In this document: positions 17,007-23,660 of the stretch, one piece after another
Position numbering within the stretch: position 1 is the stretch's first letter
How the letters are laid out: each line of letters begins with the position of its first letter
Source of the DNA: an uncultured Prevotella sp.
GTDB taxonomy: Bacteria; Bacteroidota; Bacteroidia; Bacteroidales; Bacteroidaceae
Assembly (NCBI GenBank): GCA_944319795.1
Contig: CALUFA010000007.1
Span: 17,236-81,235 of the forward strand
Direction of reading: 5' to 3'
DNA length: 64,000 nt
Program-made: the position numbers and the translations under genes
Notes under the pieces: generated by a model
The model's input: only the letters and a program-made list of their open reading frames with translations
What the model was told of the DNA's origin: nothing
Databases searched by the model: none

Positions 17007-20000
17007 TCAATGCCTCTTTGCCTTTCTCACCTTTTTCCCTTTAAGCGGACTGCCTTTGTGGATCCGCGGCGGCATCTGGTAGCTATGCATGGTGCGTCCG
17101 CTCACCTTCACGTCGGCGTTGCGGGTAACGTTGCCTGCGTCGCGCTTGTCGTTGGCTACGAAGTCCTCGAACGAGTATGTCTCGCCGGCATAGCGTTTAA
17201 TGCGCTTAACGATGCTCTCGCGGCTTATCGTGCTGTAATAAGGTATGTCGTTGTTCATGCACGAGTTCTGCTCCGAGCGGAACACTCCGCGGTTGTGCAT
17301 AAAACCGCCTTCGAATATGTCTACGATGTCGCTGTAACGGCTGTCGAAGATGAGGTGGCTCCAAGGCACTTCATGCATCTTGCCGGTAAGCGAGAGGTTG
17401 TCGTACCAACCGAGCCCCTTGGCCCAATTGAATTCCAACAAGTGGCCGCAGCACGTACATGAACAGAAATCGATGAACTCGTTATGGTAGATGTATTCGT
17501 CGCCGAGCTTGCCGAAACCGTGGCCGCCGGCCTCGTGCTGGATTACTCCGCGCGAGTCGAGCGGATAGCCGTATGTACTCTGCGGACAGAAGGCTATGGC
17601 CGAGCCGTCCTCCCACATCTGGCAGATGCCGCCGTAGTCGGTGCTGTTAGGCACTATGATGATGAGCGTTTGGTTCAGGTTGTCTTTCGTTACGGTCGGG
17701 GCGTTGAGCGCATAGCTGAATATCTCGTCGTAATCGGCGCGCAGGCCCACTCCGCCCGTGTACGTAGTGTTGAAGCGGTTGTAACGTATCGTGTTCACCG
17801 TGCCCACGCCGGTCTCCGTTGAGAGCGGGAATGCCGTATATACGTTGAAATAGCCGCGATACGTAGTATAAGGCTCTATGCCGAAGAAGTATTCAACCTC
17901 CTGCTTGATGTTGGCCAAATAGTCGCCGTCGGAGATATTCTCTGCGTCATAGCCGTCGCCGAGTATTACGATGTTGATGCCGCCGTTATTACCACGGGTG
18001 GCCTTCTGCAGCGTAAGCCATTCATCTTCACCGTATTGGTAGTCATACTGGGTTACGGTGCACTTGTGTGTGTAGTCCTCGTCCTTCAACTTAAATACAA
18101 TCTCGCCAGTACGGTCGGCCGATCCTTTGGTCATGGCCTTGATGGTCAACGTAACTTCGGTCTTATCGCCGCCGCTCGTCTGCGACAGCTCGCACCAATC
18201 GGGCTTGCTCGCAACTTCCCATTCGCCCTCGGCATCGACAATCAGGGTCTGCTTGTGTTCGGTATTGAGCGCGCAGGCAATCGACGGACGGCAAACCAAC
18301 TCATGGTGAGCGGCTATACGCTTAAACTCGTTCCAACCTGAAGCCGCTTGGTATTGCTGGATAGCCGATTCGGGAACTTCGAGCGTGAAGTTATCCTTAG
18401 GCACGCCTTCAAAAGCTGAGCCTTGTACGTAAGCAGGCATTTCGCCCTTGCAGACAATGCTGCCAATGCCTGTACACATATAGAATGCTTGGTTTTGGAT
18501 GCTTTCAAGTCCTTCAGGGAAAACAAGCCCTTCAATGCTGCGGCATCCGTAGAATGCGCCTCTACCAATACTTTGTACCTCGTCTGGAATGGTAAGAGTT
18601 CCCATAAGCCGCCAACAACCTCCACTATTAGGATCACCGAACGCATAATTGCCAATCGTTCTTAATTTTGCAGGAAGTTTCAACTCACCTGAAAAATCAC
18701 ATCCCGTAAATACATAATCACTTAATACGACCAAATCTTTCGGCAAATCCAGCTCTCCTTTAAAGTGCGCTCCATAAAAAGCCCGTTCGCCAATACTTAT
18801 AACACCGTCATGCAACGTCAATACTCCGTCAAATCCACAATTATCAAAAGCATGTTCAGGAATAGATGTCACGCCTTGTGGTATTGCAAGATTTCCCGTT
18901 AAATTACTACAACCAGAGAAAGCATTATCCTTAATTGTCTTCAGTTTTTCAGGAAGACGTAATTCACCATAAAGATTCTCACAATTGAAAAAAGCCTGGC
19001 TTCCTATATATTCCAAATTATTAGGCAAAACAAGCTCGCTCGTAAAACTACATTCCCTAAACGGGCCACCATACCAATAACGCTCCCATCCGTTACCAAG
19101 CCTTTCCAGTGTTGTAGGCAAAGACAAAGAACCGGTCATTGAAGAACAATCAACAAACGCTCCGGCCATAACATCAGTAACACCTTCTGGAATAATAAGA
19201 GAACCTGTCAGATTCTTACAGCCCTCAAATGCGCCAACGTTTATGATCTTTAACCTATCGGGCAAAATCAACCGCAACAAACTTGTTTTTCCTGACATTG
19301 CGCCTTCAGGTATTTCATCTTCGCCATAAGTTCGGGGCTGACAAGCACCGCTGCCGAAATGTAACTCTGTATCAGTCTTAGCAATCTTAACTTCTTTCAG
19401 ATTGAGTGATTGCAACATATCCATCGAATCACGCATAAAATAAAAGTCAACGCCGTTGATTTCTCCCGTAATCTTCAAGTTCCTAAGTTGCGTATAGTCC
19501 TTGTTTGCAGCAATAATTGAGTCTTTCAGATGTCCGGCTGACGAATTTATGATAATATACTCTTTCGCCGTAGCGTCGTGGCTTACGAGGTCGTTCTCCC
19601 ACGGCGTTATGCTCTCGCTTATAAGCGTAAGGGTGTATTGTCCGCTTTGTGCCTTCTTGTCCACGCGGATGGAGAAGTTGTTCATCTTGCCGGCCACGTA
19701 TGTGTAAGCCTCGTTCTTAGAGAACTTGTAAGGCACGCCGCCGATGGTTATGCTGAAGAGGGTTGCGCCCGAGGCTACGGTCTGGGGCACAACTATTGCG
19801 CGCCATTCGTCGCCGTTGCGGCTGGGCACGGTCATCGTCTGTTCTACGTCGCCCGTAGGGGTCACGGTGCCGTCGGCAAGGTTTATCGTAGCTTCGCGCA
19901 CGAGGTTGGCTGCAAGCACAATCTTGTCGGTCTGCGCCCATTCGCCCGAGGCGAAGCCCGTGCCTTCTACGAGGGTTACTCGGGCGTTGGCCATGCGGTG

Positions 20001-20531
20001 GCTCAGGGGCAGGCGTATCACGCTGGTTGTCGGGGCCACGTTGGCCACCTTGCCCCAAAGGAAGTCGCTGGCCTCATAGCCGCCCATTTCGCCGTCGGCC
20101 GACTCGGTGCTTTGGTCGCGCTGCACGGTGAAGGGGTAAGCGTCTATGCTCTCAGGACTTCCGTAGGGGTAATAGCCGTAGACGTCTATCGGCGTATGCT
20201 TGTCTTTCCAATAGAGGTCGTAGGCGGACGTCCAGCTGTAGTCGGCCTCGTTGAAGGTGTGGCGCACGTTGTCGCCGCGGTTGCCGCTTACCTGGAGAGT
20301 GCCCGGCTCGTTGCCCTCGTAGTCTACGATGTAAACGCCCATCACGTCGCCGTCGCAGAACCCATTGTCGTTCACTCGGGTGACGGCCAGTTGGTCGATC
20401 TCTCCCGACAGGTTTATGCGATCGGTTCCGCCCGAGGCGGGACCGTCGCTAAACAAGTCGTCTGAGCATGCCGCGAACGCCATCGACGCCGCAAGCACGC
20501 ATATATAATAAATGTGTCGGTTGGTCTTCAT
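17007..20531 (-). CDS. Fimbrillin-LRR-BACON-peptidase M64 fusion lipoprotein
   Basis: A 1,174-residue surface lipoprotein with lipobox Cys22 (MKTNRHIYYICVLAASMAFA then ACSDD). Residues about 30-330 are fimbrillin-like (DVYGYYPYGSPESIDAYPF, GYEASDFLWG, LSHRMANARVTLVEG). Residues about 400-735 are BspA-type LRR_5 repeats (FEGCKNLTGSLIIPEGVTDV and similar). Residues about 742-834 fit a BACON domain (DAEGEWEVASKPDWCELSQT ... CTVTQYDY). The rest is a peptidase M64 (IgA peptidase-type) domain with HEAGGHGFGKLGDEY at residues 999-1013. The spacing is HExxxH rather than HExxH, which I cannot check against the family here. The coding DNA of the LRR part (about 18,480-19,560) is visibly AT-richer than both flanks, a sign of module exchange. 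It is preceded by 53-bp tandem repeats. A surface adhesin carrying its own protease is the simplest reading. Confidence 0.85.
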   Translation of the reverse strand: MKTNRHIYYICVLAASMAFAACSDDLFSDGPASGGTDRINLSGEIDQLAVTRVNDNGFCDGDVMGVYIVDYEGNEPGTLQVSGNRGDNVRHTFNEADYSWTSAYDLYWKDKHTPIDVYGYYPYGSPESIDAYPFTVQRDQSTESADGEMGGYEASDFLWGKVANVAPTTSVIRLPLSHRMANARVTLVEGTGFASGEWAQTDKIVLAANLVREATINLADGTVTPTGDVEQTMTVPSRNGDEWRAIVVPQTVASGATLFSITIGGVPYKFSKNEAYTYVAGKMNNFSIRVDKKAQSGQYTLTLISESITPWENDLVSHDATAKEYIIINSSAGHLKDSIIAANKDYTQLRNLKITGEINGVDFYFMRDSMDMLQSLNLKEVKIAKTDTELHFGSGACQPRTYGEDEIPEGAMSGKTSLLRLILPDRLKIINVGAFEGCKNLTGSLIIPEGVTDVMAGAFVDCSSMTGSLSLPTTLERLGNGWERYWYGGPFRECSFTSELVLPNNLEYIGSQAFFNCENLYGELRLPEKLKTIKDNAFSGCSNLTGNLAIPQGVTSIPEHAFDNCGFDGVLTLHDGVISIGERAFYGAHFKGELDLPKDLVVLSDYVFTGCDFSGELKLPAKLRTIGNYAFGDPNSGGCWRLMGTLTIPDEVQSIGRGAFYGCRSIEGLVFPEGLESIQNQAFYMCTGIGSIVCKGEMPAYVQGSAFEGVPKDNFTLEVPESAIQQYQAASGWNEFKRIAAHHELVCRPSIACALNTEHKQTLIVDAEGEWEVASKPDWCELSQTSGGDKTEVTLTIKAMTKGSADRTGEIVFKLKDEDYTHKCTVTQYDYQYGEDEWLTLQKATRGNNGGINIVILGDGYDAENISDGDYLANIKQEVEYFFGIEPYTTYRGYFNVYTAFPLSTETGVGTVNTIRYNRFNTTYTGGVGLRADYDEIFSYALNAPTVTKDNLNQTLIIIVPNSTDYGGICQMWEDGSAIAFCPQSTYGYPLDSRGVIQHEAGGHGFGKLGDEYIYHNEFIDFCSCTCCGHLLEFNWAKGLGWYDNLSLTGKMHEVPWSHLIFDSRYSDIVDIFEGGFMHNRGVFRSEQNSCMNNDIPYYSTISRESIVKRIKRYAGETYSFEDFVANDKRDAGNVTRNADVKVSGRTMHSYQMPPRIHKGSPLKGKKVRKAKRH

Positions 20532-20546
20532 ATTTCTTCTTTTTTA

Positions 20547-20742
20547 AGTTGACAAGTTATCAGCAGACGAGCAGACAAGGAGATTTGCCTTGTTTTTTTA
20601 GTTGACAAGTTATCGGCAGACGAGCAGACAAGGAGATTTGCCTTGTTTTTTTAGTTGACAAGTTATCGGCAGACGAGCAGACAAGGAGATTTGCCTTGTC
20701 GCTGAAAACTTGTCTGCTTGTCACTCGTCTGCTTGTCTGCTA
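20547..20742. repeat. 53-bp tandem repeats, array 1, upstream of the fusion gene
   Basis: Units begin at 20547, 20600 and 20653 (period 53), each starting AGTTGACAAGTTAT and containing CAGACGAGCAGACAAGGAG and TTTGCCTTG. The third unit runs into complementary sequence (AACTTGTCTGCTTGTCAC, GTCTGCTTGTCTGC). It fills the gap between two minus-strand genes. Related units occur at 21727-21992. Confidence 0.9.
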
Positions 20743-20749
20743 AAATAAA

Positions 20750-21673
20750 CTATTCCGCAGTGCCTCCGTTGTCGGTGCCGTCGTCCTCCCACTGGCCTAT
20801 CGTTACGTTGATGCCGTTGCTGGTCTTGCTGAGGGTTACGGTGAACTTATGGCGCTTGCCGCCCTCGAAGGTGAATGCCTTGGGCAGATTGAAGTCGCGG
20901 CCGTCAACGGTTACGGTTATCAGGTTGCCTTGGCCTACGCTTTGGGGCACGATAAGGGCCTTGTAGGAGCCGTCGGCGAGGAGCGGCTTTACAGACGTGG
21001 CCGAACCGGTAGCAGTGACCGCCGCCGTGGCAAGGTTGACGGTTGCGTTTGTCTTTACTCCGTTTATCTTTACGGCTACGTCGGCGGCGGCGAGGCTTTC
21101 TTCGGTGAAGCCGTTGCCGGCAACGAGCGTTATCAGCATTTGGCTCATGGCGTGGCGCGCGGTTATGCTGACGGCGGCCTCGGTCGGCGCTATGTCCTTT
21201 GCCGAGCCTATCAGCAGGTCGCCGGCCTTATAGGCGGCCTCGGTGCTTTGGTCGGCCTTCACGCTGAAGGGCATGGCCTTGACATCGCTAATGGTGGCGG
21301 TGTAGGGATAGTAGAGGTAGAAGTCTGCGTGGGTCTTGTCGTCGAGCCAGTAAACGGGCGAGTCGGGCGCCCATGTGCCGTTATAAGTAAAGCGCATGTT
21401 GTCTACGTAGTTGCCCTTAGCCTGCAAGTCTGAAGCCGTACCGTCGGCCTTGCGGTTCACCACGTAGAGTCCTATCTTGTCTCCGGCCTCGAAGGCGTAA
21501 TCCGTCGCCCTTGTAGGATTGACAACGGTGGTTATCCTTATGGGCAGTTTCTCAACCGGCGAAGGTGTGTCGGGCACGTCGGGTTCGTCAGCCACTCCCC
21601 CGCCTCCTGACGAGCATGCGCCCAACAGCAGCGGTGCTAATGCAAAAAGCATGAATTTTGTCGTCTTCTTCAT
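20750..21673 (-). CDS. Fimbrillin-family lipoprotein
   Basis: A 307-residue lipoprotein precursor with signal MKKTTKFMLFALAPLLLGAC (lipobox Cys20) and a glycine/serine-rich start after the cysteine. It carries the fimbrillin plan seen in the other two: ATDYAFEAGDKIGLYVVN, ADFYLYYPYTATISD, KADQSTEAAYKAGDLLIGSA, ITARHAMSQMLITLVAGNGF, and a C-terminal GINVTIGQWEDDG. It is the first gene of the surface cluster and has a -7 box at 21996-22003, which makes the tandem-repeat tract its 5' leader. Tandem-repeat arrays of the same family flank it on both sides, so unequal recombination could delete or duplicate this gene. Confidence 0.85.
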   Translation of the reverse strand: MKKTTKFMLFALAPLLLGACSSGGGGVADEPDVPDTPSPVEKLPIRITTVVNPTRATDYAFEAGDKIGLYVVNRKADGTASDLQAKGNYVDNMRFTYNGTWAPDSPVYWLDDKTHADFYLYYPYTATISDVKAMPFSVKADQSTEAAYKAGDLLIGSAKDIAPTEAAVSITARHAMSQMLITLVAGNGFTEESLAAADVAVKINGVKTNATVNLATAAVTATGSATSVKPLLADGSYKALIVPQSVGQGNLITVTVDGRDFNLPKAFTFEGGKRHKFTVTLSKTSNGINVTIGQWEDDGTDNGGTAE

Positions 21674-21726
21674 AATCTTACAGGTTTTAAAAGGTTGGTA
21701 TTTCTTTTTAAGCAGACATTGCCTTT

Positions 21727-21992
21727 AGTTGACAAGTTGACCAGCAGACGAGCAGACAAGGAGATTAGCCTTATCTTTTTAGTTGACAAGTTATCAGCAG
21801 ACGAGCAGACAAGGAGATTTGCCTTGTCTTTTTAGTTTACAAGCTCACAGTTGGCAAACAGGCAAGGATATTTGCCTTGTCGCTGAAAACTTGTCTGCTT
21901 GTCACTGACTGCTTGTCACTTGTCTGCTTGTCACTTGTCTGCTTGTCACTTGTCTGCTTGTCACTGACTACTTGTCACTGACTGCTTGTCTG
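21727..21992. repeat. 53/54-bp tandem repeats, array 2, in fimbrillin leader
   Basis: Unit starts at 21727, 21781 and 21834 (periods 54 and 53) match the units of the array at 20547. After them comes a tract of 12-18 bp repeats (GCTTGTCACTTGTCT and GCTTGTCACTGACT) up to 21992. On the mRNA the two halves are complementary (GACAAGCAGACAAG against CTTGTCTGCT), so extensive hairpins can form. Confidence 0.9.
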
Positions 21993-21995
21993 CTG

Positions 21996-22003
21996 CAAAG
22001 TTA
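21996..22003 (-). promoter_or_regulatory. -7 promoter box for the fimbrillin cluster
   Basis: The minus strand reads TAACTTTG, a perfect TAnnTTTG. Initiation near 21989 would start transcription at the outer edge of the tandem repeats and give a leader of about 315 nt. Confidence 0.55.
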
Positions 22004-22141
22004 AGAAATAAAAAAACACGAAACAAGTTCATAATGGTTCATAGGCGAAAATATATCGAAATGTAAAAAAACAGGCAACGGGCCATGCCGTAAAGACGGT
22101 CGGATAACGCCGTGTAACTATCTGATTGTCAACTACATTTC

Positions 22142-22222
22142 AATATACGGTCTTTCAGGGCGCAGAATGCGGCATATTGCGGCATGAAAGGATGCCTTTC
22201 GGCGCATGAAAGGCACCCTTCG
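22142..22222. repeat. Four-unit 22-bp-period palindrome array, copy 2
   Basis: Cores begin at 22142, 22164, 22186 and 22208, exactly 22 bp apart (AATATACGGTCTTTC, AGAATGCGGCATATT, GAAAGGATGCCTTTC, GAAAGGCACCCTTCG). The array ends 4 bp before the stop codon of the WalJ-type gene on the minus strand, so it would be the start of that mRNA's 3' end. The rest of 22004-22226 shows nothing else recognisable. Confidence 0.8.
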
Positions 22223-22226
22223 GCCA

Positions 22227-23030
22227 TTACGCCCCAAGCTCGTAAACCGGGCCGGCAACGCCGCGTCGCATCACGTCGACGGGCAGCGACGCAAGCCCCG
22301 GCCGCCCCGAGGCGGCCAGGGCGGCGCGCACGGCGGCGAGGGCTACGTCGGGGCGGTTGTTGTCGGCACTGAGGTGGCACAGCCATACGTGGCGCAGGCG
22401 GTCGGACGCATAAGCGGCTACGGCGGCTGCGCACTGGCCGTTTGACAGGTGGCCGTCACCGCCGGCCACGCGGCGCTTTAGGCTTACAGGATAACGGCCG
22501 GCCCAGAGCATGGCCTCATCGTAATTAGACTCTATTATAAGATAGTCGGCTGCGGCCACGGCCTCGGCCATGACCGGCGTCACGCACCCGGCGTCGGTTA
22601 TAAGGCTAAGGGTTACCGTGCCTGCGGTTATCTTATAGCCTACGTTGTCGAGACTGTCGTGAGGCACGGCGAAGGGCTCTACCGTGAGGCCGGCCACGGC
22701 GAACGGGGCGCCGGGCTCTACCGTGCGGACGCAGGCCGGGTCGACCTTCCTGCGCACGCAGTAGTTGCGCCTTATGCCCTCGTGTACGCGCGCCGTGGCA
22801 TAGACGGGCAGCCCGTAGGCCGCGCTTAGCATGCCTACGGACTTTACGTGGTCGGCGTGGTCGTGGGTTACGAGTACGGCCTCTATGGCGCCGGGGTTTA
22901 CGCCGTAATCGCCGAAATATTTCTTCAGCTTGCGTATGCCTATGCCTGCGTCGATGATGATGCCCCTGCCGTCAGACTCTATATAGTAACAATTGCCGCA
23001 GCTGCCGCTGCCGAAAGATATGAGTTTCAT
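22227..23030 (-). CDS. MBL-fold hydrolase, YycJ/WalJ-like
   Basis: Cytosolic metallo-beta-lactamase-fold protein of 267 residues, the usual size for the YycJ/WalJ group (reported as a DNA exonuclease in Gram-positives). Seen: SFGSGSCGNCYYIESD at the N-terminus, a hallmark of the group; the metal-binding motif VTHDHADHVKSVG; a later His (FAVPHDSLDNVGY); ESNYDEAMLWAGRYPVSLKRR; GDGHLSNGQCAAAV; and HVWLCHLSADNN near the C-terminus. All expected metal ligands appear present. Codon use is strongly GC-rich like its neighbours. It is probably monocistronic, with a -7 box 50 nt upstream, divergent from the small lipoprotein gene. Confidence 0.88.
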   Translation of the reverse strand: MKLISFGSGSCGNCYYIESDGRGIIIDAGIGIRKLKKYFGDYGVNPGAIEAVLVTHDHADHVKSVGMLSAAYGLPVYATARVHEGIRRNYCVRRKVDPACVRTVEPGAPFAVAGLTVEPFAVPHDSLDNVGYKITAGTVTLSLITDAGCVTPVMAEAVAAADYLIIESNYDEAMLWAGRYPVSLKRRVAGGDGHLSNGQCAAAVAAYASDRLRHVWLCHLSADNNRPDVALAAVRAALAASGRPGLASLPVDVMRRGVAGPVYELGA

Positions 23031-23081
23031 CGTTTACAGTGTTTTTTCGGGTTTTAACGGTTGTTACCGTAATTTCGGGCG

Positions 23082-23089
23082 CAAAATTA
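23082..23089 (-). promoter_or_regulatory. -7 promoter box for the WalJ-type gene
   Basis: The minus strand reads TAATTTTG, matching TAnnTTTG. Confidence 0.55.
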
Positions 23090-23123
23090 TAAAGAAAGCC
23101 GCACGATGCAAAAAAATTTTCGA

Positions 23124-23131
23124 TACCTTTG
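23124..23131 (+). promoter_or_regulatory. -7 promoter box that redefines a start codon
   Basis: TACCTTTG lies downstream of an ATG at 23106 that opens the longest reading frame. Transcription starting near 23138 would exclude that ATG, so translation must begin further in, most likely at GTG 23151 or 23166. Confidence 0.55.
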
Positions 23132-23150
23132 CGGAAAAATTACCATAAAA

Positions 23151-23660
23151 GTGACAAGCAGACAAGTGACAAGCAGGACGGCGGCTGGCAGGCATGGGGC
23201 GGCTTACAGGACGGCGTGCGTGGCCGCGGCGGTATTAGCGGCGCTCACGGCATGCCGGCACGCGCCTGAGGATAAGGAAAGGGCGGCTGTGGCCGAGGCT
23301 GTGGAAGGCTTCGCCGACAAGTATTTCAACTACGACCTCGCCGGCGCGGCGGGCCTGTGCACGCCCGAGTCGGGCAAATGGATAGCCTTCGCGGCGAGCA
23401 ACGTAACGCAAGAGGACGTCGACATGCTGAACGCGCGCGAAGAGGCGGCGGTGTGCTCGGCCGAGACGGTGGAGCTTACGGGCGACTCTACCGCAACGGC
23501 GGAGTGCCGGGTGGAAAACTTCCTCAGGCCGGACACGCTGGGACGGCCTGCGGAAATGACCGGCAAAGCCGTGTACGAGATATGCCTCGTAAAGCGCAAC
23601 GGGCGCTGGCTCGTCAAAATGGAAGGCCTACCGCAAAGTGGAAGGCGAAGTCGCGACTAA
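23151..23660 (+). CDS. Small lipoprotein, NTF2-like (DUF4878-type)
   Basis: Predicted lipoprotein of about 170 residues. The N-terminus contains VAAAVLAALTAC, a lipobox with Cys35 when counted from GTG 23151. The mature part (EGFADKYFNYDLAGAAGLCT, FLRPDTLG, YEICLVKRNGRWLVKM) has the helix-then-sheet order of small NTF2-like proteins such as DUF4878. The start is uncertain: ATG 23106 lies upstream of a -7 box, whereas GTG codons at 23151 and 23166 are both supplied by a short repeat (GTGACAAGCAGACAA). The last 47 bp overlap the 3' end of the convergent tamL gene. Confidence 0.6.
   Translation: MTSRQVTSRTAAGRHGAAYRTACVAAAVLAALTACRHAPEDKERAAVAEAVEGFADKYFNYDLAGAAGLCTPESGKWIAFAASNVTQEDVDMLNAREEAAVCSAETVELTGDSTATAECRVENFLRPDTLGRPAEMTGKAVYEICLVKRNGRWLVKMEGLPQSGRRSRD

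Noticed and set aside
19578-20465. 295-codon plus-strand frame opposite the fusion gene
   Set aside because: Opposite a coherent fimbrillin domain with signal peptide. Repeated AVG/HVG-type residues reflect the complement of common codons.
20547-21992. CRISPR array suggested by regular 53-bp repeats
   Set aside because: Units are contiguous or separated only by degenerate repeats. There are no unique spacers of constant length and no cas genes.
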